Positions 8,378 to 18,167 are shown, counted from the first letter of the stretch. The stretch is 64,000 bases of DNA from an uncultured Paracoccaceae bacterium (GCA_947492585.1 CANLND010000003.1:144881-208880), one strand, 5' to 3'. A program made the numbers and translations. The notes: a model not told the origin generated them from the sequence alone.

Positions 8378-9100
8378 TTAGACGAAGAACTGCGCGCCGT
8401 TGGCTGAGATGGTCGAACCGTTGATAAAGGACGCATCGTCGGACGCCAGGAAGGCGACACAGCGTGCGATCTCTTCGGGTTCACCCAAGCGACCCGCTGG
8501 GATTTGACCGATGATTTTTTCGCGCACTTTTTCAGGCACAGCCATAACCATTTCGGTTGCGATGTAGCCGGGGCAGATCGCGTTTGCAGTGATGCCTTTG
8601 GCCGCGCCTTCTTGGGCGAGGGACTTCACGATGCCCAGATCGCCTGCTTTGGTTGCGGCATAGTTCACCTGTGCAAACTGGCCTTTTTGACCGTTGATCG
8701 ACGAGATCACGATGATGCGGCCAAAGCCACGCTCGCGCATGCCGGGCCAGATCGGGTGAACTGTGTTGAACACGCCGGTCAGGTTGGTGTCGATGACCTG
8801 CTGCCACTGATCAGGTGTCATTTTGTGGAAGGGTGCGTCGCGGGTGATGCCTGCGTTGGCAACGACCACGTCGATGGGACCCAGATCTGATTCGACCTGT
8901 TCGATGCCGGCTTTGGAGCTGTCGTAATCGGCAACGTTCCATTTGTAGGTCTTAATGCCGGTCTCTTCGGTGAACTTGGCGGCGGCTTCGTCATTGCCCG
9001 CATAGGTTGCGGCAACGGTGTAACCCTGGGCTTGCAGCGTTTTCGAAATTGATGCGCCGATGCCGCGGGATCCGCCGGTGACGAGTGCAGTACGTGCCAT
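8378..9100 (-). CDS. phaB: Acetoacetyl-CoA reductase
   Basis: 240 residues, the usual PhaB length. Short-chain dehydrogenase that reduces acetoacetyl-CoA to (R)-3-hydroxybutyryl-CoA with NADPH, for PHB storage and for entry to the ethylmalonyl-CoA pathway. Motifs: TGGSRGIG cofactor loop at 8-15, NAGITRDAP at 82-90, catalytic Ser134, Tyr147 and Lys151 in the YxxxK arrangement, and PGYIATEMV. GGAAG lies just upstream of ATG 9100. It follows phaA on the same strand after 189 bases containing a terminator, so it probably also has its own promoter. The CoA substrate is inferred from the very PhaB-like sequence and the phaA neighbour. Confidence 0.93.
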   Translation of the reverse strand: MARTALVTGGSRGIGASISKTLQAQGYTVAATYAGNDEAAAKFTEETGIKTYKWNVADYDSSKAGIEQVESDLGPIDVVVANAGITRDAPFHKMTPDQWQQVIDTNLTGVFNTVHPIWPGMRERGFGRIIVISSINGQKGQFAQVNYAATKAGDLGIVKSLAQEGAAKGITANAICPGYIATEMVMAVPEKVREKIIGQIPAGRLGEPEEIARCVAFLASDDASFINGSTISANGAQFFV

Positions 9101-9235
9101 TTTAGTCTTCCTTCAATAGGGTGTTCGCTCGGTAATATAATTGCAATTTATCGAAGGCGTGCGCAAGCAAATTACGCCCTCAATATAGGTCCAGTTCTGA
9201 TCTATTTTCACTAACGATGGTAACGGATTGGCGAC

Positions 9236-9265
9236 AAAACAAAAGGGCGCCCAGATGGACGCCCT
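9236..9265 (-). terminator. Terminator between phaA and phaB
   Basis: On the minus strand AGGGCGTCC pairs with GGGCGCCCT (one mismatch) around a four-base loop, followed by TTTTGTTTTG. Placed 25 bases past the phaA stop, it would limit read-through into phaB. Confidence 0.75.
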
Positions 9266-9289
9266 GATGAATGATGGTTTTTTAACCGT

Positions 9290-10468
9290 TTAGGGGCGTT
9301 CGACGCACAGCGCGACACCCATGCCGCCACCGATGCACAAGGTCGCCAGACCTTTTTTGGCGTCCCGGCGCTTCATTTCAAACAGCAGCGTGTTCAGAAC
9401 GCGGCAGCCCGAGGCACCGATGGGGTGACCGATGGCGATGGCGCCACCGTTTACGTTCACAATCTCAGGATTCCAGCCCATTTCTTTGTTCACGGCGCAG
9501 GCCTGTGCGGCAAAGGCTTCGTTGGCTTCTACCAGATCCAGATCGTCAACGCTCCAGCCCGCTTTGTCCAAGGCTTTGCGCGACGCATAGATCGGACCCA
9601 CGCCCATGACCGACGGGTCCAAACCTGCGGTGGCGTAAGAAGCGATTCGTGCCAATGGTTCAATGCCGCGCTTTTCCGCGTCATCTGCGCTCATCAACAA
9701 GGTGGCCGCGGCGCCATCGTTCAGGCCCGAAGCGTTGGCCGCCGTGACGGTGCCGCCGTCGCGTACAAAGGCCGGGCGAAGTTTTTGCATGGCTTCCATG
9801 GTGGCGCCGTGGCGGATGTATTCGTCTTGGTCGACGATGATATCACCTTTGCGGTGCTTGACGGTGAAGGCGGCAATCTCATCCGCAAACTTGCCAGCTT
9901 TTTGTGCGGCTTCTGCTTTGTTTTGCGAAGCGACGGCAAACGCATCCTGCATCTCGCGGCTGATCTGCCAGCGTTCGGCAACGTTTTCAGCCGTTTGGCC
10001 CATGTGGTAGTTGTTGAACGCATCCCACAGACCGTCACGGATCATGGTGTCGATGTGCTTCATGTCACCCATTTTGGTGCCCGCACGCAGATGGGCCGCA
10101 TGGGGGGAGAGTGTCATGTTTTCTTGGCCACCGGCACACACAATAGAGGCGTCGCCCAGCTGAATGTGCTGTGCTGCCAGTGCAACGGCGCGCAGACCCG
10201 AGCCACAGACCTGGTTGATGCCCCAGGCGGCGCTTTCTTGGGGCAGACCGGCGTTGATATGCGCCTGACGAGCTGGGTTTTGGCCCTGACCTGCGGTCAG
10301 AACTTGGCCCATGATGGTTTCCGATACTTCGGATTTGTCGACGCCTGCGCGCTCTACCACCGCTTCCAGGACCGAGGCCCCCAAGGCGTGGGCAGAGGTG
10401 TTGGCGAAAGCTCCGCCAAAGCTGCCGACGGCGGTGCGTGCGGCAGATGCGATTACAACGTTGGTCAT
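9290..10468 (-). CDS. phaA: Acetyl-CoA C-acetyltransferase (beta-ketothiolase)
   Basis: 392 residues, a standard biosynthetic thiolase. It condenses two acetyl-CoA to acetoacetyl-CoA in the cytosol, the first step of PHB synthesis and of the ethylmalonyl-CoA pathway. Cys88 ([11 protein letters not shown]) is the acyl-enzyme nucleophile, His348 ([10 protein letters not shown]) and Cys378 ([11 protein letters not shown]) complete the active site, and NEAFAAQA is present. AAAGGA lies upstream of ATG 10468. The 260-base upstream region carries a TGC-rich dyad (10587-10598) that resembles PhaR operators, so repression by PhaR in the absence of PHB is plausible. Confidence 0.95.
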   Translation of the reverse strand: MTNVVIASAARTAVGSFGGAFANTSAHALGASVLEAVVERAGVDKSEVSETIMGQVLTAGQGQNPARQAHINAGLPQESAAWGINQVCGSGLRAVALAAQHIQLGDASIVCAGGQENMTLSPHAAHLRAGTKMGDMKHIDTMIRDGLWDAFNNYHMGQTAENVAERWQISREMQDAFAVASQNKAEAAQKAGKFADEIAAFTVKHRKGDIIVDQDEYIRHGATMEAMQKLRPAFVRDGGTVTAANASGLNDGAAATLLMSADDAEKRGIEPLARIASYATAGLDPSVMGVGPIYASRKALDKAGWSVDDLDLVEANEAFAAQACAVNKEMGWNPEIVNVNGGAIAIGHPIGASGCRVLNTLLFEMKRRDAKKGLATLCIGGGMGVALCVERP

Positions 10469-10586
10469 GACATACAGTCCTTTGTCATCCAGTATTTCCT
10501 GGAGCGCGTCTGCAGACTGAACGATGGTGTGTGCAGCTGCAGCGACCGCGATCCTCCTCCCCTACAAGGGACACAGTAAGCGAATG

Positions 10587-10610
10587 CTGCAGGTGCAGCG
10601 CGTGCAGCCT
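10587..10610. promoter_or_regulatory. Candidate PhaR operator upstream of phaA
   Basis: CTGCAGGTGCAG (10587-10598) has the form CTGC-N4-GCAG and continues CGCGTGCAGC. A second TGC-rich cluster (GTGCAGCTGCAGCG) lies at about 10531-10544. From memory, PhaR of Paracoccus denitrificans binds CTGC-N3/4-GCAG sites. The site is 119 bases upstream of the phaA start; assignment is inference. Confidence 0.4.
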
Positions 10611-10728
10611 CGCTTAGCCATGGCGGATGTGTCAACCAATACTAGACAAGTTTAGATAAGGCCAGTTGCACTTTATGCGTGTATGTTGCGCAATTCAGCA
10701 GGGCGCTGGCGGAATTGGATCTTGCTGG

Positions 10729-11598
10729 TCAGGCGCGGTGCCGTTGTTTCAGGTCCTCGACCCACGGGGCGCGAACTGTGGGGGCCCCATACAGATACCC
10801 CTGCAGACAATCGACGCCAATATCGACCAGGAACTGCGCTTCGGCCTCAGTTTCGACTGATTCGGCGACCGTCAGCATATCAAACTGCTTGGCCACCCCC
10901 ACAAGGGCACGAACCACCGCCTGATTGTCATGGGTTTCAATGATGTTGCGCACGAATTTCCCGTCGATTTTCACGGCGTCAAAAAAGAACTGCCGGAAAT
11001 GTGCGATGGCCATGCTGCCGGAGCCAAAATTATCCATTGCAAAGGCAATGCCGTGGTCCTGCATACGGGTCATGAAATCCAACACCAATTCAGGCGCGCC
11101 CTGGGTGGAGGCTTCGGAAATTTCCAGAAGCAGCCGTTCGCCGATGGTGGGATCTTTGCTGAGAAACCGTTTGAGCACCTTGCCCCAGCGATCATAACCA
11201 ATTGACCGTGCGGACATATTGATCGACAGGCGGATGTTTGGGTGTTTGGAGAGATCCCGCAAGCCGTGCTGCAAGGCCAAACAGTCCAGTTCACGGCCCA
11301 GTTCTGTGTCTTCGACAACATCCATGAAGTCACGGGCGGGAATCACCCGGCCAGTGGCGTCAAGAACCCGAATGTAGCCTTCGTAGAACGCAACATTATG
11401 GGGCGGCAGGGCCTGCATGATGGGCTGATACGCCAGCATGGTCTGATCAAATTTGATCGCGTCGGCCACCATATCCAACACCGAGCGGTCCCGATCCGTG
11501 ACCGCGGCGGTCAGGGGGTTTTCACTGCCTGCTGGCAGGTCTGCAGTTTTCCAGCGTTTTTTGTTTTTCACGGGCCTTCCCCACGGGATCATTTGCAT
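10729..11598 (-). CDS. EAL-domain protein, probably catalytically impaired
   Basis: 289 residues; an EAL fold at about 40-280 with no signal peptide, membrane segment or GGDEF domain. Active EAL proteins hydrolyse cyclic-di-GMP. Here several ligands remain (Glu73, Asn127, Glu162, Asp189, Lys210, Glu246, Gln266), but the EAL signature reads EGYIR and the metal-binding DDFGTG loop reads DNFGSGS, so the second Asp is Asn190. Loss of that Asp normally abolishes or strongly reduces hydrolysis, so a sensor or protein-interaction role is likely (inference). It stands alone between phaA (same strand, downstream) and the TlpA-like gene. I keep ATG 11598 as the start; the neighbouring in-frame M3 is an alternative. 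Confidence 0.8.
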   Translation of the reverse strand: MQMIPWGRPVKNKKRWKTADLPAGSENPLTAAVTDRDRSVLDMVADAIKFDQTMLAYQPIMQALPPHNVAFYEGYIRVLDATGRVIPARDFMDVVEDTELGRELDCLALQHGLRDLSKHPNIRLSINMSARSIGYDRWGKVLKRFLSKDPTIGERLLLEISEASTQGAPELVLDFMTRMQDHGIAFAMDNFGSGSMAIAHFRQFFFDAVKIDGKFVRNIIETHDNQAVVRALVGVAKQFDMLTVAESVETEAEAQFLVDIGVDCLQGYLYGAPTVRAPWVEDLKQRHRA

Positions 11599-11694
11599 TG
11601 ACTATGCAACAGTTGGAAGCATCGCGCAAAAGCATGAAGCAGCCATTAAAATTCATATTTTAACAACTAGCTTTGCTTCGATCCTAGGATACCA

Positions 11695-11730
11695 AGAAAA
11701 AAGGCGGTTCAAATTTGAGCCGCCTTTTAA
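11695..11730. terminator. Bidirectional terminator between the EAL and TlpA-like genes
   Basis: A near-perfect palindrome, AAAAGGCGG...CCGCCTTTT with TCAAATTTGA in the centre, has A/T tracts on both sides. It ends the minus-strand TlpA-like transcript 23 bases past its stop. Confidence 0.8.
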
Positions 11731-11752
11731 GTTTTGAGAAATGAGGGAGCGA

Positions 11753-12316
11753 TCAGCCGTCTGCCAACAGCGCCTGCACAATAGCCTTAGCGCTGCTTGA
11801 ATTCCATTCGGCATCCCCCAGAAGGCGGGCGATTTCCTTACCGTCCCGGTCCAAAAGCACGGTGATCGGCAGGCCGATCACGGCCATTTCACGGGCGAGT
11901 TTTTGCTTTGGATCCTGATGTCGGGGCAGGTTCGAAATGTTGTTCTCATCAAAGAATTTTTTGATGCCTGCCGGAGAGTTACGACCGGTCGCGATGGTCA
12001 AGACCTGAAAGTCATCTCCGCCAAATTCAGCCTGCAATTCAGAAATTTGCGGCATCTCTTTGCGACAGGGGGCGCACCATGTGGCCCAGAAATTCAACAG
12101 AACAATTTTGCCTTTGTAATCAGCCAAGGTCGCAGTGCCAGCGCCATCTGCCAGCTCAAACGGCGCATTTGATACGTCCTTTGGGGCAGAGTGGATCACC
12201 AGACGGCGCAGACTGTCCTCGCGCAGGGCTTCTAAACTGGCAGGGTCAGCCGCCTGGGCGGCATTTGCACCAAGCGCAAGAGCCATATAAAGGGTTAGGG
12301 TACGAAACAGACGCAT
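11753..12316 (-). CDS. Exported TlpA/ResA-like thioredoxin-fold protein
   Basis: 187 residues. Signal peptide at 1-22 ([12 protein letters not shown]), then a thioredoxin fold with the redox motif WATWCAPC (Cys81 and Cys84) and the cis-Pro loop [10 protein letters not shown]. Such proteins are periplasmic thiol-disulfide oxidoreductases, often reducing apocytochrome c or other exported thiols. No cytochrome-maturation gene is adjacent, so the partner is unknown. The gene is divergent from argH with only 20 bases between the start codons, so the promoters must overlap or lie within the coding ends. Confidence 0.88.
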   Translation of the reverse strand: MRLFRTLTLYMALALGANAAQAADPASLEALREDSLRRLVIHSAPKDVSNAPFELADGAGTATLADYKGKIVLLNFWATWCAPCRKEMPQISELQAEFGGDDFQVLTIATGRNSPAGIKKFFDENNISNLPRHQDPKQKLAREMAVIGLPITVLLDRDGKEIARLLGDAEWNSSSAKAIVQALLADG

Positions 12317-12336
12317 ATTATCTCCAGGGTTCCACC

Positions 12337-13731
12337 ATGACAGACCAGACCTCGAACCAGATGTGGGGCGGCCGCTTTGCCGCTGGGCCAGACGCGATCA
12401 TGGAGGCGATCAATGCCTCGATCGGGTTTGACAAGCGTATGGCCGCGCAAGACATCCGAGGTTCCAGAGCCCATGCCGCGATGTTGGCAGCCACAGGCGT
12501 TATTACTGATAGTGACGCCGAAGCCATTCGGGAAGGTCTGCTCACCGTATTGTCAGAGATCGAGGGCGGAAAATTTCAATTTTCCACGGCGCTGGAAGAT
12601 ATTCACATGAATGTCGAAGCCCGGCTGAAGGATCTGATTGGTGAACCAGCGGGCCGTTTGCACACCGGCCGGTCGCGCAACGACCAGGTGGCGACCGATT
12701 TTAAATTGTGGGTGCGCGATCAGTTTGATGCCGCAGAATCCGGTCTGTTGGCCCTGATCGCGGCCTTGTTGCAGCAGGCGGAGCAGGGGGCGGACTGGGT
12801 GATGCCTGGCTTTACCCACCTACAAACAGCGCAGCCTGTGACCTGGGGTCATCATATGATGGCTTATGTAGAAATGTTTGGTCGCGATCTCAGCCGCGTG
12901 CGTGATGCGCGCACGCGGATGAACGAATCGCCTTTGGGCGCGGCTGCGCTGGCAGGCACGTCTTTTCCGATTGACCGCGAGATGACCGCTGAGGCGCTGG
13001 GATTTGATCGCCCGTCGGCGAATTCCCTCGATGCGGTATCTGATCGTGATTTTGCGTTGGAATTCCTGTCGACCGCGTCGATTTGTGCTGTGCACCTTAG
13101 CCGTTTTGCCGAAGAGCTGGTGATCTGGTCCTCGGCGCAGTTCCGTTTTGTGACCCTGTCTGATCGTTTTTCGACAGGCTCGTCGATTATGCCCCAAAAG
13201 AAAAATCCGGACGCGGCGGAACTGATCCGCGCCAAAGTGGGCCGGATCTATGGCGCCAACACTGCGCTGATGATGGTGATGAAAGGCCTGCCATTGGCCT
13301 ATTCCAAAGACATGCAGGAAGACAAAGAACAGGTCTTTGATGCCGCTGATAACTGGATGCTGGCGCTGGCTGCGATGGAAGGCATGGTCAAGGACATGTC
13401 GGCCAATGTGGACAGCCTTGCAGCCGCGGCGGGCAGCGGGTTTTCGACCGCGACAGATCTGGCCGATTGGCTGGTGCGGGTGCTGAAGGTGCCGTTTCGC
13501 GATGCGCACCATGTCACCGGTACGCTGGTGGCGATGGCCGAAGCACGGGGCTGTGATCTGCCGGATCTGACCCTTGCGGATATGCAGGGGGTACATGCTG
13601 GGATCACCGAGGGTATCTTTACGGTGCTTGGCGTTGAAAATTCAGTGAACTCGCGGATGAGCTACGGCGGCACCGCGCCTGCACAGGTGCGTGCGCAGGT
13701 GGCGCGCTGGACATCTGTGTTGGCCGGATAA
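12337..13731 (+). CDS. argH: Argininosuccinate lyase
   Basis: 464 residues, normal for ArgH. It splits argininosuccinate into arginine and fumarate, the last step of arginine synthesis, in the cytosol as a tetramer. Signature [12 protein letters not shown] at 281-292 holds the catalytic Ser of the fumarase/aspartase superfamily; FTHLQTAQP with His161 and the N-terminal MWGGRF are also typical. I chose ATG 12337 because it gives the family N-terminus; the frame is open upstream only as a shadow of the TlpA-like gene. The fumarate product links it to the TCA genes later in the window. The lipoprotein gene and lysA follow. Confidence 0.95.
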   Translation: MTDQTSNQMWGGRFAAGPDAIMEAINASIGFDKRMAAQDIRGSRAHAAMLAATGVITDSDAEAIREGLLTVLSEIEGGKFQFSTALEDIHMNVEARLKDLIGEPAGRLHTGRSRNDQVATDFKLWVRDQFDAAESGLLALIAALLQQAEQGADWVMPGFTHLQTAQPVTWGHHMMAYVEMFGRDLSRVRDARTRMNESPLGAAALAGTSFPIDREMTAEALGFDRPSANSLDAVSDRDFALEFLSTASICAVHLSRFAEELVIWSSAQFRFVTLSDRFSTGSSIMPQKKNPDAAELIRAKVGRIYGANTALMMVMKGLPLAYSKDMQEDKEQVFDAADNWMLALAAMEGMVKDMSANVDSLAAAAGSGFSTATDLADWLVRVLKVPFRDAHHVTGTLVAMAEARGCDLPDLTLADMQGVHAGITEGIFTVLGVENSVNSRMSYGGTAPAQVRAQVARWTSVLAG

Positions 13732-13760
13732 CGGTCTGCCTTAGGACGGGAGAGTTTGGA

Positions 13761-13943
13761 ATGATCACGACCTCGAAAATGGCGCTGGCGACGCTGGCTT
13801 TGCTTCTTGTGGGCTGTGGTGTGGATGGAGCCCCCATCCGCCCCAGTTTGGCGACCGGAGTGAATATCTCTTCAAATGGGGTTCATGTGGGCGGACGCGT
13901 GGGCGCCCACAAGGGACCCGTGTCGATCTCTGTGGGCTTTTAA
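13761..13943 (+). CDS. Small lipoprotein of unknown function
   Basis: 60 residues. Basic start, hydrophobic core (MALATLALLLVGCG) and lipobox LVGC with Cys at about 19, so it should be lipid-anchored. The mature part is short and Gly/Val-rich (VNISSNGVHVGGRVGAH). GGGAG lies upstream of ATG 13761. It is located 29 bases after argH and ahead of a pair of double-hairpin repeats and lysA; a small lipoprotein at this place is common in Rhodobacterales (from memory). No function known. Confidence 0.7.
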   Translation: MITTSKMALATLALLLVGCGVDGAPIRPSLATGVNISSNGVHVGGRVGAHKGPVSISVGF

Positions 13944-13957
13944 CAGCTACCGTTCGT

Positions 13958-14036
13958 GCGCTCCCGCCCGTCGGGAGATGTCCTGTTGGACCTCCCCTCC
14001 CGTTGGGCGTGGCACTGCGCGTTACCGCGCAGTGCG
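13958..14036 (+). repeat. Double-hairpin intergenic repeat, copy B
   Basis: GCGCTCCCGCCCG box (13958-13970), hairpin 1 (GGGAG/CTCCC outer with GTCC/GGAC inner arms), CGTTGGGC (14001-14008) and hairpin 2 (CACTGCGCG 14013-14021 with CGCGCAGTG 14026-14034). It has the same architecture as copy A and faces copy C. Confidence 0.75.
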
Positions 14037-14087
14037 GTCTCACCAGATTGCGTCCTGTTCGATTGCCGCAACAGTTGCTGCAGAACG

Positions 14088-14165
14088 TGGGCCGCCGCGC
14101 GTTAGCGCGGCGCTGGGCCCAACGGGGCAAGACATTCTGCGAATGTCAGTGCCCGGGCGGGAGCG
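14088..14165 (-). repeat. Double-hairpin intergenic repeat, copy C (inverted)
   Basis: Read on the minus strand: CGCTCCCGCCCG (14165-14154), hairpin 1 (GGGCA/TGCCC outer and GACATTC/GAATGTC inner arms), CGTTGGGC (14124-14117) and hairpin 2 (GCCGCGC/GCGCGGC). With copy B it forms a converging pair that fills the gap between the lipoprotein gene and lysA. Confidence 0.75.
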
Positions 14166-14231
14166 ATACGATCGCGTGAGGCGTGCAGAATCAATTGATC
14201 CCAGCCCCGCTTTTGGTCTACTCGCACCATC

Positions 14232-15497
14232 ATGGATCATTTTCTCTACCGCGACGGCGCGCTGTACGCCGAAGACGTGCCGGTAGCCGAGATTGCGGCT
14301 GCTGTGGGTACTCCGTTCTACGTTTATTCCACTGCAACGTTACAGCGCCATTTCCGCCTGTTCGACGAGGCGCTGGATGGCATGGATCACCTGGTCTGTT
14401 ATGCAATGAAGGCGGCCTCAAATCAGGCCATCCTCAAAACATTGGCCCAGATGGGCGCGGGCATGGATGTGGTTAGTCAGGGCGAATATCTGCGCGCCAA
14501 AGCCGCGGGCGTGCCAGGCGACAAGATTGTGTTTTCTGGGGTTGGCAAAACTTCGGACGAAATCCGCTGCGCGCTGAGCGGCGGCATCCGTCAGTTCAAC
14601 GTCGAATCTGAACCCGAAATGATTGTCATCGATCGGGTTGCCCAAGAGCTGGGCCTTATCGCGCCGATCACCATCCGCGTGAACCCCGATGTTGACGCCA
14701 AGACCCATGCAAAGATTGCCACTGGAAAATCTGAAAACAAATTTGGCATCCCCATTTCGCGTGCCAAAGAGGTCTATGCCTTGGCCGCCAGCCTGCCGGG
14801 GCTTGATGTGATCGGCATCGACTGCCACATCGGCTCGCAGCTGACCGATCTTGAACCTTTCCGTTTGGCTTATGAAAAGATATCGGAGCTCACCGAAACT
14901 CTGCGCGCCGAAGGTCACAACATCCGTCGTCTTGATCTTGGCGGTGGCTTGGGCATTCCCTACACCCGCTCCAACGAAGCGCCTCCACTGCCGGTGGAAT
15001 ATGGTCAGTTGATCAAGGACACGCTGGGTCATCTGGGGTGCGAAATCGAAATCGAACCCGGCCGTCTGATTGCAGGCAATGCCGGTCTGATGGTGTCCGA
15101 AGTGATCTATGTGAAGTCGGGCGAAGGTCGTGATTTCCTGATCATTGATGGGGCGATGAATGATTTGATCCGCCCGGCGATGTATGAAGCCCATCATGAC
15201 ATCATTCCCGTCATCGAGGCTGCTCCGGGGGTTGAACAACAGCCCTATGATATCGTTGGGCCGGTTTGCGAATCCGGCGACACCTTTGCCAAACAGCGCA
15301 ACCTGACGCCGATGCAGCCGGGGGATCTTGTGGCCTTCCGCAGCGCTGGTGCCTATGGCGCGGTGATGGCCAGCGAGTACAACAGCCGTCCACTGATCCC
15401 CGAAGTTCTGGTGACCGGTGATCAATTTGCGGTCATTCGTGAACGTCCGTCCTTTGACGAAATGATAAATCGCGATACCATCCCTGCGTGGCTCTGA
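14232..15497 (+). CDS. lysA: Diaminopimelate decarboxylase
   Basis: 421 residues. PLP enzyme of the alanine-racemase fold that converts meso-diaminopimelate to lysine in the cytosol. Lys60 (CYAMKAASNQ) binds PLP; HIGSQLTDLEPF, GGGLGIPY and EPGRLIAGNAG bind the cofactor phosphate, and the CESGDTFA segment supplies the active-site Cys from the second subunit. The AGAYGAVMASEYNSRP C-terminal motif is DapDC-specific and separates it from the ornithine decarboxylase homologue at 42.7 kb. It is followed 36 bases later by the TIGR02302 gene. Confidence 0.95.
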   Translation: MDHFLYRDGALYAEDVPVAEIAAAVGTPFYVYSTATLQRHFRLFDEALDGMDHLVCYAMKAASNQAILKTLAQMGAGMDVVSQGEYLRAKAAGVPGDKIVFSGVGKTSDEIRCALSGGIRQFNVESEPEMIVIDRVAQELGLIAPITIRVNPDVDAKTHAKIATGKSENKFGIPISRAKEVYALAASLPGLDVIGIDCHIGSQLTDLEPFRLAYEKISELTETLRAEGHNIRRLDLGGGLGIPYTRSNEAPPLPVEYGQLIKDTLGHLGCEIEIEPGRLIAGNAGLMVSEVIYVKSGEGRDFLIIDGAMNDLIRPAMYEAHHDIIPVIEAAPGVEQQPYDIVGPVCESGDTFAKQRNLTPMQPGDLVAFRSAGAYGAVMASEYNSRPLIPEVLVTGDQFAVIRERPSFDEMINRDTIPAWL

Positions 15498-15533
15498 GGC
15501 GTTCTGCCTCTGGTCAAACGGAGGCAGCACCAT

Positions 15534-18140
15534 ATGGCGATCCCAAATGCACGTGGTCGGAGCAAACAGCGACAAGTGGGACAGGCGACAGATGATCCAC
15601 GCCTGACCCCGTTGCGCTGGCAGCTGCGGCTGACGCGGATCGGATTGCTCTGCGAAATTGGGATCCGGGCGTTTTGGCCCGTGGTCTCATTGCTGATGTT
15701 GATCCTTGGTCTGATCCTGCTGGGAGTGCCGGATCTTATGCCCCTAGAAGCGCTCTGGGCGCTGGCGGTGGTTTTTGCCGTCGGGTTGGGGAGTGCGCTG
15801 ATCTGGGGCGCGCGGCGGATGCGATGGGTGACACGGGCGCAGGCGTTGCATCACCTTGATCAAACCCTGCCTGACCGGCCAATTTCAGCCCTGTTGGATG
15901 CGCCGGCGATGGGCGGGAACGATCCTGCAACCTTGCAGATTTGGCAGGCGCATCAGGCGCGTATGCAGGCGCAGGCGGCACAGGCCGTGGCACCAAAACC
16001 GGACTTTAAACTTGCCAGCGCCGACCCGTTTGCGCTGCGCTACGTCACGCTTGTGGTGGCGATCATTGCAGCAGTGTTTGGCTCTGTCTGGCAGTTTGAA
16101 ACGTTGGCGCGGGTGGTGCCGGGGCACGTACAGCCTCTTGCGGCGGGGCCCAGCTGGGAAGGCTGGATTGAGCCGCCGCGCTATACCGGGTTGCCGGTTC
16201 TGTATCTGAATGATCTGTCGGCGCCGGATCTGACCATCCCCGAAGGCAGCCGGATAACTCTGCGATTTTACGGCACGGTTGGGGCACTGACGCTGGCTGA
16301 AACGGTGTCGGGGCGCACCCAAGATGTGCCCTCGGCGGCGGACCCAGAACAGGCGTTTGTTGTCGCGCAGTCCGGCCAAATCGAAATTTTGGGCGCAGGT
16401 GGTCAGACGTGGCACGTGGCACTTGCCGCCGACCGCCCACCCCAAATTGCCATTGTGGGCGCGCCTGATCTGTCGGGCGACGGGCAGCTGACCATGCCCT
16501 ATAGCGCCTCTGATGATTATGGCATTCAACAGGGCTCCGTGCGAATTGAACTTGATCTCCTCGCGCTGGAGCGCCGACATGGGTTGCGGGTTGACCCGGA
16601 TGATCTGACCCCAATTGAGCTGGACTTGCCACTTCCCGTCACGGGCAGCCGATCGGCGTTTACGGAAACCTTCATTGAGGATTTTTCAACCCATCCCTGG
16701 GCGAATTTGCCGGTGGTGTTTGTTTTGGCCGCGCAGGATGCGGCAGGGCAGGTCGACCGCACGGCAGGTTTTGGCACCACGCTTTTGGCGCGGCGTTTCT
16801 TTGATCCGCTGGCGGCAGCTTTGATAGAGCAACGGCGTGATCTGTTGTGGAGTCGCAGCAATGGCGCGCGGGTGGTGCAGATCCTGCAATCCCTGTCGCA
16901 CCGCCCAGACGATGTGTTTCGTGACAGCGGCGATTATTTGCGGATGCGCGGCATTTTGCGCCGCCTTGAGACCTATGTGCAGTCCGGTCTGACCGCGCCG
17001 CATCAACACGAGATCTCCGATGCGCTATGGGCGCTGGCGCTGGAACTGGAACACGGTGATCTCAGCGATGCGCTGGAGCGGTTGCGCCGGGCCAAGGATC
17101 GGCTCAGCCAAGCCATTCGCGACGGCGCCAGCCAAAGCGAAATTGCCGAATTGATGCGAGAATTGAGCGAGGCCACACAGGATTACATGCAACGCTTGCA
17201 GCGGCAGGCGCAAAATGGCGATCCGCAGCAGGGCGAGGGCGCACGCTCTGAAAACAGTATCGAGCTGTCTCAGAGTGATCTGCAAGCGATGATGGATCGC
17301 ATCCAGGAATTGATGGAGCAAGGCCGCATGGCGGAGGCCGAACAGGCACTGCAGGAGTTCCAGCAAATGATGGAAAACATGCAGGTGACCCAAGGCCAGC
17401 AGGGGCGGGGCAATTCGCCTGGCGAAACCGCGATGCAGGGGCTGGCCGAGACTTTGCGCGAACAACAGGGCCTGTCGGATCAGGCGTTTCGGGATTTGCA
17501 GGAACAATTTAATCCCAATGCCCGCGCCGGTGAAAGCAACGGCAACGAAGGCCGCAATGGCGGCGCGGGGCGTGGACAAAACCACGAAGGTGGCCGCGCT
17601 GGTGAAGGGCGGCAGGGGGATGGCGCAGAAGATGGCGCCCCGTCTGGGGACGAGGCAAACAGCGGATCACTGGCCGATCGTCAGCGGGCCTTGCGCGATA
17701 ATCTGTCCCAGCAACAAGGCACGATGCCATTTGGATCTGACGCCGACGGGCAGGCGGCCCAAGACGCGCTGAATCGCGCGCGCCGTGCCATGGAGGGCGC
17801 TGAACAGGCCTTACGCCAAGGTGACATGGCCGAAGCCATCGATCGTCAGTCCGATGCTATGGAAGCCATGCGCGAAGGAATGCGATCTTTGGGAGAGGCA
17901 ATGGCCCAGCAACAAGGGGAGCAAGACGGACAGGGGGAGGCGGGTCAATCCAGTCGCCGTAACACCGCCGATCCGTTGGGGCGGTCTGGTCCGGGGATCA
18001 GTGAGGGCGACCAGATTGGCGAAGGTCAGGCCTATCGTCGTGCCTGGGATCTGCTCGAAGAAATCAGACGTCGTTCAGATGAAACGGATCGCAGCGATCA
18101 GGAACGCAACTATTTGCAGCGTCTGCTGGATCGCTTCTAA
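15534..18140 (+). CDS. TIGR02302/DUF4175 membrane protein
   Basis: 868 residues. Three hydrophobic segments near the N-terminus (about 40-62, 68-88 and 165-185) anchor it in the inner membrane; a periplasmic-like beta-rich region follows, and the C-terminal half is a long Gln/Glu/Met-rich helical part (about 530-700) with low-complexity Gly/Asn/Gln stretches. This matches the alphaproteobacterial TIGR02302 low-complexity family (DUF4175). GGAGG lies before ATG 15534. The function is unknown; the constant link with lysA in related genomes is from memory. It is convergent with the zinc-ribbon gene, with 27 bases between the stops. Confidence 0.85.
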   Translation: MAIPNARGRSKQRQVGQATDDPRLTPLRWQLRLTRIGLLCEIGIRAFWPVVSLLMLILGLILLGVPDLMPLEALWALAVVFAVGLGSALIWGARRMRWVTRAQALHHLDQTLPDRPISALLDAPAMGGNDPATLQIWQAHQARMQAQAAQAVAPKPDFKLASADPFALRYVTLVVAIIAAVFGSVWQFETLARVVPGHVQPLAAGPSWEGWIEPPRYTGLPVLYLNDLSAPDLTIPEGSRITLRFYGTVGALTLAETVSGRTQDVPSAADPEQAFVVAQSGQIEILGAGGQTWHVALAADRPPQIAIVGAPDLSGDGQLTMPYSASDDYGIQQGSVRIELDLLALERRHGLRVDPDDLTPIELDLPLPVTGSRSAFTETFIEDFSTHPWANLPVVFVLAAQDAAGQVDRTAGFGTTLLARRFFDPLAAALIEQRRDLLWSRSNGARVVQILQSLSHRPDDVFRDSGDYLRMRGILRRLETYVQSGLTAPHQHEISDALWALALELEHGDLSDALERLRRAKDRLSQAIRDGASQSEIAELMRELSEATQDYMQRLQRQAQNGDPQQGEGARSENSIELSQSDLQAMMDRIQELMEQGRMAEAEQALQEFQQMMENMQVTQGQQGRGNSPGETAMQGLAETLREQQGLSDQAFRDLQEQFNPNARAGESNGNEGRNGGAGRGQNHEGGRAGEGRQGDGAEDGAPSGDEANSGSLADRQRALRDNLSQQQGTMPFGSDADGQAAQDALNRARRAMEGAEQALRQGDMAEAIDRQSDAMEAMREGMRSLGEAMAQQQGEQDGQGEAGQSSRRNTADPLGRSGPGISEGDQIGEGQAYRRAWDLLEEIRRRSDETDRSDQERNYLQRLLDRF

Positions 18141-18167
18141 AGGTTCAGATGTCGGGGATTTGCCGCG

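Noticed and set aside
10550..10563. CCTCCTCCCC considered as an anti-Shine-Dalgarno small-RNA loop
   Set aside because: No flanking stem or terminator of the CcsR type is visible; on the phaA strand it is just a purine-rich stretch.
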